Shown here piece by piece: positions 45,701 through 53,911 of a stretch of 64,000 nucleotides of DNA. Made by a program: the position numbers and the translations under genes. Position 1 is the stretch's first letter. Each line of letters opens with the position of its first letter. Source of the stretch: Clostridium puniceum. GTDB taxonomy: Bacteria; Bacillota; Clostridia; Clostridiales; Clostridiaceae. Below the pieces are notes generated by a model, which was not told where the DNA came from, did not search any database, and was given only the letters and a program-made list of their open reading frames with translations. The stretch lies in the NCBI RefSeq assembly GCF_002006345.1, contig NZ_LZZM01000212.1, forward strand, positions 1 to 64,000, in the 5' to 3' direction.

Positions 45701-47360
45701 GATTTGAATCGTTTATATTTGTAACTAACAGTTTAGAATTACTATCTTTAAGTATAAAATTAATCCTTTCAAAAGGTAACGAAGGTTCTATTGGAAGAAA
45801 AGCTCCTCCTGCTTTTAAAACTGCTAATATAGTAACAATAGTATCTAGTGATCTGGTAAACAATAAGCATACCACTGAATTTTTTATTATTCCTTTTTGA
45901 ATGAGAGTGTAAGCAATTTTATCGGAGAGAATATCTAATTCTCCAAATGACATTGAGTTATCGCCTGCAATCAATGCTATTTTAGAAGAAGAGTTTTCCA
46001 CATTTATCTTAAAAGTATCTAATAAAGATTTACGGAAATGTTCTCTTTCTATGTTAATCATAGGTTCGATTATTTTTTCATATTCTGAATTATCTAACAT
46101 ACTACATGATTCAATAGACTGAGAAGCACACTTTAATAAATTCCTAAAAAATATTTTAAAAATTTTGTGCATATATAAAATTGTTTCCTCTTTGAATAAG
46201 TCTGTACAGTATTCCCAGCTAAAATCATAACCATCTTGCGATGCATCAATCGTAAGAGTTAAATCAAACTTTGCTTTCGCATATCCTATATCCTTTATTT
46301 CTTTTAACTCACGATTTTCTAGAACGAATTTCTTATTATCGCCCCCATTTTGATAAACAAACATAATATCAAACAGTGGATTTCTCGATGAATCTCTTGG
46401 AATATTTAACTTTTCTATTAATTTTTCAAATGGATAATCCTGATATTCAAATACCGAATATAATTTATTTTGTAAGCCTTCAATATAATCTAAAAATGAA
46501 ATATCAGTATCAATATTCTCCTTTATAGCTACTGTGTTCACAAACATTCCTGTCATATTATGTGCATCAATATGAGATCGACTAGCCATCGGTACTCCTA
46601 CTGTTATACAATTTTGATTACAATACCTACTCAAAAATGCCATGAACGAAGCTAATAAAGAAGTAAATTCTGAAAAACCATTAGTGGAACAAAAATGTAA
46701 AACTTCTTCTCTTATTTTTTTGTTTTTAAATTCATATATAGTTTTCCCATTATAACTTTTTGAATTAGGTCGAATATAATCTGTTTTTAAATCCACAGTA
46801 GAAGATGTTCCTTGAAACTCGGTTACCCAAAAAGCCTCTGCTTCTGACATATCTTTCAAGTTTTGCCAGGCTGAATAATCTTTATATTGAATTCTATTAT
46901 CTTCTAACTCTTGGTCATTGTAAAATTTTATCAATTCATTTACATATATATTCCCTGAGATAGCATCACTGATAATATGATGAAAATCAAACATAAGTAA
47001 CATGTTTTCATTTGTTTCTGCTACTCTAATTCTCATTAAAGGTGCTTTTGATAGATTAAATGGTCCAATAAATTCAGAAATTGCTTCGGAATTGTTTCGG
47101 GTTTTATCATTCACAACTTCTATGTTCCCTTCAAATTCCTCATGAACTTCTTGATAAAAATGATCTCCTTTATTAGAAAATGTTGTTCTCAGAAGCTCAT
47201 GCCTTTGGCATAGTCTCTTGAATGCCTGACCTAATTTATCTATATCAACTTCTTCTTCAATTATAAAAATTTTAGGAATATTATAAGAACAATCCTCCTG
47301 TAATTGATTAATAATATATATTCTTTTTTGATTTGAACTCATATAGTATTTTTTAACCAT
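39789..47360 (-). CDS. NRPS-B, two modules: C-A-PCP-E / C-A-PCP
   Basis: The ATG at 47360 follows GGGGAG; the longer frame would need a GTG. Approximate residues, counted from that GTG: C (1-440, site HHIISDAIS at 132, with Ala for the usual Gly), A2 (455-950), carrier (GGDSIKG, Ser981), E (1030-1490, HHLIIDSVSW at 1160, ESHGRE, RTIGWFT), D-accepting C (1505-1930, HHVIIDGWS at 1626), A3 (1960-2430), carrier (GGHSL, Ser2468). Pocket residues by eye are D-L-T-K-I-G-E-I-G for A2, nearly the Asn code DLTKLGEVG, and D-T-E-S-I-G-T-V-C for A3, nearly the bacitracin-synthetase Lys code DAESIGSVC. Prediction: D-Asn then Lys. The acidic tail ELLEADVEEIF may be a docking helix for NRPS-C, which starts 37 bp downstream. 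Confidence 0.94.
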   Translation of the reverse strand: MVKKYYMSSNQKRIYIINQLQEDCSYNIPKIFIIEEEVDIDKLGQAFKRLCQRHELLRTTFSNKGDHFYQEVHEEFEGNIEVVNDKTRNNSEAISEFIGPFNLSKAPLMRIRVAETNENMLLMFDFHHIISDAISGNIYVNELIKFYNDQELEDNRIQYKDYSAWQNLKDMSEAEAFWVTEFQGTSSTVDLKTDYIRPNSKSYNGKTIYEFKNKKIREEVLHFCSTNGFSEFTSLLASFMAFLSRYCNQNCITVGVPMASRSHIDAHNMTGMFVNTVAIKENIDTDISFLDYIEGLQNKLYSVFEYQDYPFEKLIEKLNIPRDSSRNPLFDIMFVYQNGGDNKKFVLENRELKEIKDIGYAKAKFDLTLTIDASQDGYDFSWEYCTDLFKEETILYMHKIFKIFFRNLLKCASQSIESCSMLDNSEYEKIIEPMINIEREHFRKSLLDTFKINVENSSSKIALIAGDNSMSFGELDILSDKIAYTLIQKGIIKNSVVCLLFTRSLDTIVTILAVLKAGGAFLPIEPSLPFERINFILKDSNSKLLVTNINDSNLQKFNCSVCLYKDLVEESKFQSNEKLMTDREENQLVYIIYTSGSTGKPKGVAIGESSLMNYLDWGCGKYIHDENDSFGFYSPLSFDLTITSIFLPLLAGLTMRIYYSNDYVSSLVDLINENKVTILKLTPSHMKIMNQLNLEHTIIHTLIVGGEELTVKTAKETTKKIKYPISIINEYGPTEATIGCCWHEYDILSDTMYVPIGRPINNTELYVLDKNLNHQPYGVVGELYIAGKGLAVAYWNNTHLTEEKFVPNPFVPKEKMYITGDLVYKLPNNNFIYCGRKDTQTKLKGFRIELEEVEKILMEVSNASNVSLLIRSIGDSDYLCAYMVGNKESEELLREGMRKYIPDYMIPTFFYNVDLIPLTYNGKVDTKKLPIPSVLSTHKYVEPRNERERIVVDIFSEVLGTKVGVEDNFFDLGGDSIKGIRIVAKLREKNMVISFREIMIKKTVINIIQDIETLESNKIDQSEVVGEIHLAPIQKQFFDSSLALPGYFNQSVLLESSEYLELSIISSVLKEIVIHHDMLRAHFSQYKQIIKSFVEENLFELHEKDLSNVSDDEREEIIRLQTEKVSASIDIEKGPLLKVMLLRANGVTYIFIVAHHLIIDSVSWEILIEDLNSCYKKMKKNERINLPLKTNSYKDWVIEQEILAQTDLLKKEISYWENIEKNIIIYKKENQNIQESFLNYNEINFEKSLTEKLVYKSVKPYGLEVKDILITSLFRSIATETKNKNVVINVESHGRENAYSKLSIERTIGWFTSIYPAFVENVGQSIHNDLINVKEMLRKVPNKGIGYSILKKCNELNNKSYNSPDFNFNYLGEGASNISNDYFKISKINQGSAISDKNKFGSPVSLDGKIESGILSILISYDSYCFDKNFINKFAETYKNEVYRIVDFCVSSDKVYKTPSDYGQTTMSMKDFNKIIRRLESSRSVIERMYQLTPLQEGILFHSLNTKGNDGYIIQAIFDIKQNINLERFYHALNNLIEKHEVLRTRIFYSELECPYQVIMQKSKIEYSFEDIANVRNKLDLQGNILKEDLIHGFDFENENLIRFKIIKISEDKFTFIMTYHHVIIDGWSTGILVNDLTSFYNVEQESNEFINKEDGFYEQYVNLYKKVSHSEDYKYWAKLLENFDGANSINSNDISLNKEKEVRKSKFNISKNLFSKMKSTALKYHVTINTLVEFAWGILLQSYCGTTDAVFGKVISGRENLKKNLDNAVGLYMNTIPVRVQYNVEDTAIGVLSKIQEQSISSMEHCLCSLADIQRQTVYGSNLLKTLLVFENFYISDNKQDSGIKFMEMLTSVREETNYDLTLSAEISDTLILDILFNRENYSEFDITTIFEKIENILEQVCTCPLMKVSEFEFITPKERNLIIQEFNDTVFSYDDHKSVIHLIEDNAVNNPNDIAVIYNDIKITYKQLSEQSNIIANFLTQKNIYQKNVVALKMENSPQMIIGILGVLKIGAAYVPIDPSYPKYRIDTILSASAATLILTSLSCNDLNKENLYCVEDILKEYSDICLKTSLIYHPEDLAYILYTSGTTGVPKGVMVRNRNMLSYVHSFQKEFHIDRTTNMLQQATYTFDTFIEEVFPTLAFGGSLIIYPKKQGIDFNELCDYINKWNVNMLSCSPLVLNEINKLDKVKSVKTFISGGDELKVNYFNNLIKHADVYNTYGPTETTVCAMYFKIDRNSIENIPIGKPIANVQVYIISNNKLCGINSLGEICIAGDGVAAGYLNDKSLTNQKFDINPFGEGKLYHSGDLGKWNIDGTISFMGRIDNQIKIRGYRIELSEIEEVIRKNLNVNDVIVLLKEKNNEKIICIYVLSNCITKKEVYEVMKTNLPIYMVSSYIEIVDSLPMKSNGKIDDEKLCIPKLISHEDNNCNLTPLEGKLLELFSKVLNGVQVNIDDDFFELGGHSLTVSKLINYIEEEFGVRIKVADIFEKRIAKEICKLIEEYKENGICSNVKELLEADVEEIF

Positions 47361-47463
47361 AATTCTTCTCCCCACATCGTATTACTAACATTCCTTTTCT
47401 ATTATTCTTATATAATTTTTATATAGTAAAAATCTTTTCTGAAAACATTCTACTTGACAATTT

Positions 47464-49971
47464 CTATACTCTAATCCCCTTTGAAATTTCCTTAATGGTT
47501 AGTTTTTTGAATATATCTTTAATACCAATTTTTATATTATGATCTTTTAAGCGTGAGACAATATTCATAGCTTTTATTGAGTCTCCACCTAGTACAAAGA
47601 ATTCCTCATTAACACCTATATTGCCATGACCAAGTATTTCTCGCCATACTTCTACCAGTATCTTTTCAACCTCATTTTCTGCCTCGTCGCTTTTATCAAT
47701 GTCTTTTACTACAATATTCATTTCCATTAATGCATTCCGGTTAACCTTTCCGTTAGGAAGTAGCGGTACCTTATTAAGCTTTATGAAATAATGAGGAATC
47801 ATATATTTCGGCAATTTTTCTTCAAGAAATCCTCTAAGGCTTGAACTATCTATTTCCTGTTCTGAAACTATGTAGCCACATATGCACTTACCTCCATTAA
47901 CGTCATCTCTAATCAATGCCAGTGCTGTGGTAATAAACTCATGTTCCATAAGCCTGCTTTCAATTTCACCAAGTTCTATTCTAAAACCTCTAATTTTTAC
48001 TTGATTATCTATTCTTCCAACTAATTCTATATTCCCATCCTCAAGCCATTTTCCCATATCACCTGTTGCATAAGTTATTTCTTCCTTATTTAAAGGGTTT
48101 AACACAAACCTTTCCTCTGTCAGATCTCTTCTATTAATGTAGCCTCTTGCGAGACCGGCTCCAGATACATATATTTCACCAGGTATACCAACAGGCAGAA
48201 GATTTTTATCCTTATTAAGAATGTACACTTTATGATTTATGATTGGCTTTCCAATAATTGAAGTGCACTGAATACTCATTCCAATAAATGCAGTTGTAGT
48301 AATACTGTTCTCTGTTGGTCCATATTCATTTATCAACTCTATTCTACTATTCAAACGATTACTACGCTCAATTAATTTCTTATCCGTCCGTTCCGCTGCG
48401 AGTACAACAAATTTCATACTATCCAGATCTCCATTCCTGCAGTTGTCCAGCAAGGCTTTATACATAGAAGGTACAAGGCTTAAGTTAGTAACTCCTTTTT
48501 TTACAACTAGATTCTTTATATACTGGTAGTCATTGTACCGTTCTTTTTCTGGAATAATCAATTTTCCCCCTGACAAAATTGTTGAATATAGACTTGCTCC
48601 AAAACCATCAAATGAAAAAGAAATCATTTGAATCGTTATATCATAAGGAGTAATATTATATGCTTTAATTCTCCATTTTATATAATTAACTAAAGCAGCA
48701 TGCTCTATCATAACACCTTTAGGCATACCAGTTGAACCAGAAGTATATATAACATTTAATAAGTCCTTGGGTTTATTTATATTGATTAAGTTAGTGTTGT
48801 CATAACGCTTGCTATTATTATCATCAATATATATTATTTCCTTTAAAAAATTTCCACTGTAAGGCCAATTGGATTTTGTCAATAAAATATTACATTCACT
48901 ATTCTCAAGCATATAATCTATCCTCTCAGGGGGATACTCTGTATCAATAGGCATATATGCACCTCCTGCCTTTAAGACAGCTAGTACTGCAACAATCATA
49001 TCTATTGAACGTTCAAGTTTCACTGCAACTACAGTATCTGACTTTACTCCTACTTCCCTTAGCCTTCTACCAAGTTGATTTGCTTCGCTATTTAATTGTC
49101 TATAAGTCAGTGTTTCATTTTCATACTCGACAGCTATAGCATCTGAATTCAACTCAACCTGTTCTTCAAACAATACATGTATAGGTTTAATATTCACATC
49201 ACAAAATCCAGACTGGGTGCTGAAAGATAATATTTTGTTTTTATAATCATCCATGATAAGCTCTATATTTTCTACATTTTTATTTATATTTTCTGAAATT
49301 TGTTTAAGAATATTTATGTAGGAACTCCCAAGTTGTTCTATTCGTTCCTTTTTATAAGCTCTGGAATTATATAAAACAGTTATTGCAAGGTTCCCTTCTT
49401 CCTTATTTACCATAAAAGTCATATCATTTTCATATTCAGTTTTTATTTTTTCTATTACTGAGCTATTATGGACATTATTCATCAAAAAAATAAATTTGTA
49501 CAAAAGTGCTTCATCGTCAATACCAAGCGAGCTAAGCAGCTTTATTATAGGATAGTCCTGATACTTATAACCATCTATTACAGTATTCCTTACATTTAGT
49601 AAAAACTCTTTAAAAGAGATGTTACTGCTGATACTGTCCTTAAATACAATATATTCATTGGCAAAATGATTTCCATTTAACAATATAGGAGAAGCCACGG
49701 AAACCTCTTCCTGATTAGTATACTTGTAAAGAAGGAGTTTAAATGAAGCCAATAGTACAGTGAATACCGCCAAGTCATGGTTTTGACCTATTTCACATAT
49801 CTTTCGAGATATTTCTCTTGAAATCTCCAGTTTATAAGAATCCCGTATATACCCCCCGATATAACCGTTTTCAGCAAAAGCTCTTCCTGTTATTATTTCC
49901 CCCTCCAGTTTTTTCATCCAATATATTTTAGATTTTTCAAGTAAATCAGTATAACTATTATCTTCTTGCAT
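47464..49971 (-). CDS. NRPS-A, loading module: half C-A-PCP
   Basis: The 835-residue protein begins inside a condensation domain: residues 1-245 match only the C-terminal lobe, with no HHxxxDG. This fits a loading module that has no upstream donor. Adenylation domain 1 (~260-750) has core TSGSTGMPKG at ~411, YGPTE at 550-554 and the NGK lysine at 742. The carrier has GGDSIKA with Ser798, the form usually found before epimerases although none follows. The protein ends 37 residues after that serine. Pocket residues by eye are D-G-A-S-V-A-E-I-T, distantly like Tyr/Phe codes; weak. AGGAGG lies six bases before the ATG. It is the first synthetase in the operon, 36 bp after the U32 gene. Confidence 0.93.
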   Translation of the reverse strand: MQEDNSYTDLLEKSKIYWMKKLEGEIITGRAFAENGYIGGYIRDSYKLEISREISRKICEIGQNHDLAVFTVLLASFKLLLYKYTNQEEVSVASPILLNGNHFANEYIVFKDSISSNISFKEFLLNVRNTVIDGYKYQDYPIIKLLSSLGIDDEALLYKFIFLMNNVHNSSVIEKIKTEYENDMTFMVNKEEGNLAITVLYNSRAYKKERIEQLGSSYINILKQISENINKNVENIELIMDDYKNKILSFSTQSGFCDVNIKPIHVLFEEQVELNSDAIAVEYENETLTYRQLNSEANQLGRRLREVGVKSDTVVAVKLERSIDMIVAVLAVLKAGGAYMPIDTEYPPERIDYMLENSECNILLTKSNWPYSGNFLKEIIYIDDNNSKRYDNTNLININKPKDLLNVIYTSGSTGMPKGVMIEHAALVNYIKWRIKAYNITPYDITIQMISFSFDGFGASLYSTILSGGKLIIPEKERYNDYQYIKNLVVKKGVTNLSLVPSMYKALLDNCRNGDLDSMKFVVLAAERTDKKLIERSNRLNSRIELINEYGPTENSITTTAFIGMSIQCTSIIGKPIINHKVYILNKDKNLLPVGIPGEIYVSGAGLARGYINRRDLTEERFVLNPLNKEEITYATGDMGKWLEDGNIELVGRIDNQVKIRGFRIELGEIESRLMEHEFITTALALIRDDVNGGKCICGYIVSEQEIDSSSLRGFLEEKLPKYMIPHYFIKLNKVPLLPNGKVNRNALMEMNIVVKDIDKSDEAENEVEKILVEVWREILGHGNIGVNEEFFVLGGDSIKAMNIVSRLKDHNIKIGIKDIFKKLTIKEISKGIRV

Positions 49972-50007
49972 AATCTTCCTCCTAAATACTTACTTATGTA
50001 AAGCAAT

Positions 50008-51165
50008 CTAAAAACTAAATTTACAATCTAGCATAGCTCCATCCTGTACTGTATCTAATTCAGATTTATTTTGAATCAATTCAGTAAAGCTGTCATATTC
50101 TTTATAGAATTTTTTCGTCAATTCTGCTACCTCCTTAGCTCTCTGATAATCAATAGCCTTTTGAGCATACTTTTCACAATAGTTACAGCTTGTACAACTA
50201 TTTTTACAAAACTTTTCGGTTTCAAAAAATGGTTTCAAAAATCCATCAAGCTTTTTGTTATCAACGTATACGTTAAATGAATTTGTTGGACAAAAAAACT
50301 CTAGCAATTCCATAAGGTTTCCATCAAAATTTTCTTTAAAATAGCATTCCACAGTTTTAATAGGATTCCCGCCTAATACATTGTGTCTGCCCTGCAACTT
50401 AAAATGATTAATTCCGATTTTACTGTAATATCTTATGTCTTCAGGCCTTACCCATGATAATTTCATTATATTGCTGATATCCTCAAATCTTTTTGCCACA
50501 CACCTATGATTGTAATACTGTGTACTTGTAGCACTTGTTACCTTCACTGAATCAACAGCCAGCTGATTATAATGAAACATTCTGTAAATACAATCCTTAT
50601 AGCATATAGCATTTACAATAATCTCTACCTTATCGCCAAAAACCTCTCTTATTTGCTTCAAGGTATAAAAATCCCTGTTTATTGACTCGTCAGTAACAAT
50701 TCTCTCTGCCCCCATTTTTTTATAGGATGATGCTTTATTAGCATTGGTAATCTGACAAATTGCTGAGGTCTTTATCTTAAAGTCAAGCTCCATGGATTTT
50801 ATCATTTCAAATAGTGATGGCAATGCTATTGTTAGTGAACGAACACCTATAGTGTGCAGCTTTTTCAAAAAGCTTTTGATTTCTTTTACCCCGTCTTCTG
50901 TAAATTCCTTATTGCACATATGAGATGCATTTAAGGTATAATTAAAGTTTATACCTTTCGCTTTGGAATATTGTATATAATTTGACAAATCGATAAAGTC
51001 GATGCTAGGAAGCAAATCAAGTGACCTTCCTGAACCATATGAATTTCCTATAGTGACCTGTCCATAAGTTTCTATTACCTTTGAATCCTCATATTCGTTG
51101 TTTAATTGTTCATATCCGTCTATAGTCTCATGTTTGAAATCAGACGGTACACTAAAATATTTCAT
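50008..51165 (-). CDS. U32-family protein, candidate Fe-S tailoring enzyme
   Basis: The 385-residue protein has the peptidase-U32 (PF01136-type) barrel pattern, for example NAICYKDCIYRMFHYN with Cys188 and Cys192, Cys222 in NHRC, and a C-terminal cluster of Cys320, 324, 327 and 330 (CKNSCTSCNYC). Despite the name, studied members such as UbiU/UbiV, RlhA and TrhP act in oxygen-independent hydroxylation, and UbiU/V carry 4Fe-4S clusters bound by conserved cysteines. Its place as first gene of the NRPS operon (GGGGAG before the ATG, 36 bp to NRPS-A) suggests it modifies a building block or the peptide, possibly by anaerobic hydroxylation. A protease role or a radical-SAM role is not supported: no CxxxCxxC radical-SAM site was seen. 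Function is inference from family and context. Confidence 0.75.
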   Translation of the reverse strand: MKYFSVPSDFKHETIDGYEQLNNEYEDSKVIETYGQVTIGNSYGSGRSLDLLPSIDFIDLSNYIQYSKAKGINFNYTLNASHMCNKEFTEDGVKEIKSFLKKLHTIGVRSLTIALPSLFEMIKSMELDFKIKTSAICQITNANKASSYKKMGAERIVTDESINRDFYTLKQIREVFGDKVEIIVNAICYKDCIYRMFHYNQLAVDSVKVTSATSTQYYNHRCVAKRFEDISNIMKLSWVRPEDIRYYSKIGINHFKLQGRHNVLGGNPIKTVECYFKENFDGNLMELLEFFCPTNSFNVYVDNKKLDGFLKPFFETEKFCKNSCTSCNYCEKYAQKAIDYQRAKEVAELTKKFYKEYDSFTELIQNKSELDTVQDGAMLDCKFSF

Positions 51166-51410
51166 CCATAACTCCCCTTTGTTTTTTATTATTTATTTTC
51201 TAGCAAGCCATAATAATCAGGCTGCAAAAAATTTCTTTAAAATCCCTTTCTTCAATCTTCTAAGTTCCATATTATTATTTTGCATCCTTACACCCATTCT
51301 GAATTTTTCATATTGATTATAGAAAATCACATCCTATAGCTTTTACTATTTTGTAATCTTTACTTATTTATGTTAATTTAATCCATGCAAAAAGCAAAAT
51401 TATTTAATAA

Positions 51411-51454
51411 TCGATTATAATATAAACTTCGATTATTATCATAATTTAGATTAT
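51411..51454. repeat. Three 18-bp-spaced direct repeats, possible operator
   Basis: TCGATTAT at 51411, TCGATTAT at 51429 and TAGATTAT at 51447 recur with an exact 18-bp period, and a fourth partial copy (TCGATTTC) follows at 51461. Even spacing near two helical turns suggests cooperative binding of a regulator upstream of the NRPS operon. No regulator gene is adjacent. AT-rich background makes chance similarity a real alternative. Confidence 0.35.
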
Positions 51455-51565
51455 TCTCTTTCGATTTCTTCGCTATTATTTCAATATGCTATAATCTACA
51501 ACGATATTCACAATAAATAAAAATATGTACATATTTTTACATATATTTTACGTTATTATATTTAC

Positions 51566-51595
51566 AGTATATATTTACAATAAATGTTTTGTCAA
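51566..51595 (-). promoter_or_regulatory. Likely promoter of the U32-NRPS-exporter operon
   Basis: On the minus strand TTGACA (51595-51590) is followed after 18 bases by TATACT (51571-51566). This is the best promoter match upstream of the operon. Transcription would start near 51558. Confidence 0.5.
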
Positions 51596-51946
51596 CCTCT
51601 TAATGGATAATGTTTGTGAATAAATTTGGATTCTATTAAAATAATTTTAAATGCGTCTTTTAATCTAAATTTACTTGTGCATAGAACACCAAATTAGACT
51701 ATAATATTTTCATGATGCCCTAATTTTATAGAAAGACAAAACTATAATGAATATTTAACAATATGTGAAATTCTCTTTCTTTTTTATTTTGTAATATAAA
51801 TATGTATTGTTTCCTTAAGCTCTTATATGTCAACATTCTTATTTATCTTTAAACATCCACCACTACTATAAATTAGAGAATTTAAATTCACCTTATCTAT
51901 GTACCATATTCTTTTCTGAAGATGAGTTAAATTATAGTAACGTCTC

Positions 51947-52678
51947 TCATTGCACTACATCAGATTCCCATCTTTCAATATACTTTTTATTAACTAATGT
52001 GGTATTAATAATATTAATTATATTTTCAATATTAGTATTTATAAAAAAGTGATTTCCCTCAAAGTTATAAAACTTAAATTCCTTACACACATGATTTTTC
52101 CATGATAATATTTCTTCTAATTTTATATCATCTTGCTTACCATTTAAAATTGAAACATTGCATTCAATCTTATTTTTTCTTTCCCTATATTTATACTTCT
52201 CTAAAATCTTAAAATCATTTCGAATTATAGGAATAAATATTTCTAATAACTCCTGGCTTTTCATTAACTCTTCTGGAGTTCCGCCAAGATCCATTACCTT
52301 TTTCATAAAGTCATAATCAGGTAAAGTATGTATATTTTCTTTTTGTCTCATAATATTTGGTGCTCTATATCCTGAGAAAAAAATATGCCTTGGTTTTTTC
52401 ATGCCCATTTGTTCAATTTTATAATAAAGTTCGTAAGATAAAAGACTTCCCATACTATGTCCATATATAGCATAATCATTGCTAATTATTTTATCTTTAA
52501 TATTAAAAAATATATCCTCAATTGCTTCTTCTAAACTTTCATAATAAATTTCGCCAATCCTTTTACCTCTGCCTTTTAATTCAATGGGAATTAATTCAAT
52601 AGAAGTATGTAAATATTTTTTCCATTCATAATACGCTGCGCTTGATCCACCTGCATATGGTAAACAAAATAATATCAT
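51947..52678 (-). CDS. Type II thioesterase of the NRPS pathway
   Basis: The 243-residue alpha/beta hydrolase has the thioesterase II pattern: FCLPYAGGSSAAYYEW at the start, PIELKGRGKR, nucleophile Ser75 in YGHSMGS, an acid near residues 183-184 in GKQDD and His210 in EGNHFF. Such enzymes clear stalled or wrong acyl groups from carrier domains. Because NRPS-D lacks its own thioesterase, this protein might also release the peptide, although family members are usually poor at that. It is encoded 24 bp after the phosphopantetheinyl transferase gene and has GAGGGGGGAA before its ATG. Confidence 0.92.
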   Translation of the reverse strand: MILFCLPYAGGSSAAYYEWKKYLHTSIELIPIELKGRGKRIGEIYYESLEEAIEDIFFNIKDKIISNDYAIYGHSMGSLLSYELYYKIEQMGMKKPRHIFFSGYRAPNIMRQKENIHTLPDYDFMKKVMDLGGTPEELMKSQELLEIFIPIIRNDFKILEKYKYRERKNKIECNVSILNGKQDDIKLEEILSWKNHVCKEFKFYNFEGNHFFINTNIENIINIINTTLVNKKYIERWESDVVQ

Positions 52679-52702
52679 TGTATATTCCCCCCTCTTTATT
52701 TT

Positions 52703-53398
52703 TTATGTGATTCTAAAATAGTTATTAACCAGATTAGTTTGTTCTATTATATTTATGCCACTTGAAATAGTTTCATTTATTGAACAAACAGCCATTTTAT
52801 AATCTGAATCTATATCTATTAATCTTAATTTATGGTTAGTACATTCATTATTTGTAACTACTCTAATATTGTTATGTCTATCAAAATCAATCAAAAATTC
52901 TTTTAGTGGCATTGATAAGCCTGTTCCACAACACTTTATATAGCTTTCTTTCAACGTCCATATTTCATAAAATTTCTTTAATTGACTATCTAAATCAGCC
53001 TTCATAATATATTCAATTTCATTGTTCAAAAAAAATCCTTCAGCTATTTCTTTATATTCAATAGGCTTTATTTGTTCGACATCTATACCAACAGGCTTAT
53101 CATCAATTGCACATACAACGAACTCTCCCGAATGTGATATATTAAAATTAAAATTTTCGTAATCTTTCAAATATGGTTTGCCAAATTCATTTTTATTAAA
53201 CATTATTTTTTCATTTCTAATCCCAAATGTCTCAATAATTATAGTTCTTATTAGTATCTCACCAATTAATGCCCTAATCTTATCTTTCCTATTAATAAAT
53301 CTTTCAATTTTAGATTTCTTCTCTGAATTAACAAATAAACATAGTTCATCTATTCTTTCATTGGTGACCTCTAAAATTTTCGTCACATAAATTTTCAT
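52703..53398 (-). CDS. 4'-phosphopantetheinyl transferase, Sfp type
   Basis: This enzyme moves phosphopantetheine from coenzyme A to the carrier-domain serines and so activates the synthetases. The 231-residue protein has both signature motifs: VGIDVEQIKP with Mg-binding Asp106 and Glu108, and WTLKESYIKC with Glu151 and Lys at the usual places; the NISHSG element near 86-91 is also present. Its length fits the Sfp group rather than the short AcpS group. It is first in a two-gene unit with the thioesterase, read separately from the synthetase operon. It would act on about nine carrier domains in this window. Confidence 0.93.
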   Translation of the reverse strand: MKIYVTKILEVTNERIDELCLFVNSEKKSKIERFINRKDKIRALIGEILIRTIIIETFGIRNEKIMFNKNEFGKPYLKDYENFNFNISHSGEFVVCAIDDKPVGIDVEQIKPIEYKEIAEGFFLNNEIEYIMKADLDSQLKKFYEIWTLKESYIKCCGTGLSMPLKEFLIDFDRHNNIRVVTNNECTNHKLRLIDIDSDYKMAVCSINETISSGINIIEQTNLVNNYFRIT

Positions 53399-53798
53399 AA
53401 GTTTTTCCTTTACATATTTTCACTCAATTTTTATATAAAATATTTTCACAATACTTACCTTAATATATATTGATCAACATTTTTAATCTGCTTAATTTTA
53501 AAAAATAAGATCAATTCACTTTTTTGTAATATAATATATAATAGGTTGAAATTCTTAAAAATAAACAAAATATATTACCAAAAAGCAACTTGAATTTAAA
53601 CACTTATATGAATAAATTACTTATATGAGAATGAAGTTTATTTTTTCTTTCAAATCCCAATTATGTTTTATATTACACCCATATCTTTACATTTGCAATA
53701 ATAACTCTTCAAAAATTCTTGCATTTCATATTCTCTAATTATTTAATGTTGACAACGCTAATGATTAAGCATAAAAAGCTTTATTTAGTTATAAATGA
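53399..53798. other. Non-coding region upstream of the PPTase gene
   Basis: About 400 bp of AT-rich DNA that must hold the PPTase promoter. A TTGACAACG-like sequence near 53749-53757 is on the plus strand and does not serve the gene. No conserved RNA element was recognised. Confidence 0.35.
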
Positions 53799-53854
53799 AA
53801 TAAGAACCAAGCATTTTTAAACTTCAAAAATTTTTTAAATACCTAGTTCTTATT
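53799..53854 (-). terminator. Terminator after the cyclopropane synthase gene
   Basis: AATAAGAACTAGG (minus strand, near 53854) pairs with CTTGGTTCTTATT (near 53799) with one mismatch, around an A/T-rich loop. The arms lie directly behind the minus-strand stop at 53912. Confidence 0.55.
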
Positions 53855-53911
53855 ATTAAATTCTATTAATTATTAGAATAGTATTCTAAATGTCATAAAA
53901 TACCACAAATA

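Larger units (their letters stand above)
51166..51946. other. Promoter region of the main NRPS operon
   Basis: This 780 bp AT-rich stretch lies between the thioesterase gene stop and the U32 gene, all on the minus strand. It contains a consensus-like promoter (51566-51595) giving a leader of about 390 bases, and a set of evenly spaced TCGATTAT-type repeats (51411-51454) between that promoter and the gene. No terminator for the thioesterase gene and no coding sequence were recognised. The long leader suggests regulation at the RNA or operator level. Confidence 0.5.

Noticed and set aside
23966-49971. Polyketide synthase or hybrid modules
   Set aside because: No ketosynthase, acyltransferase or ketoreductase motifs; all modules are C, A, PCP and E type.
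47464-49971. Assembly-line epimerisation of residue 1
   Set aside because: The carrier has the GGDSIKA form typical before epimerases, but no E domain follows and the protein ends 37 residues later.
50008-51165. Radical-SAM enzyme or true protease
   Set aside because: Several cysteines are present, but not the CxxxCxxC radical-SAM arrangement near the N-terminus, and no protease active site; the U32 pattern fits better.
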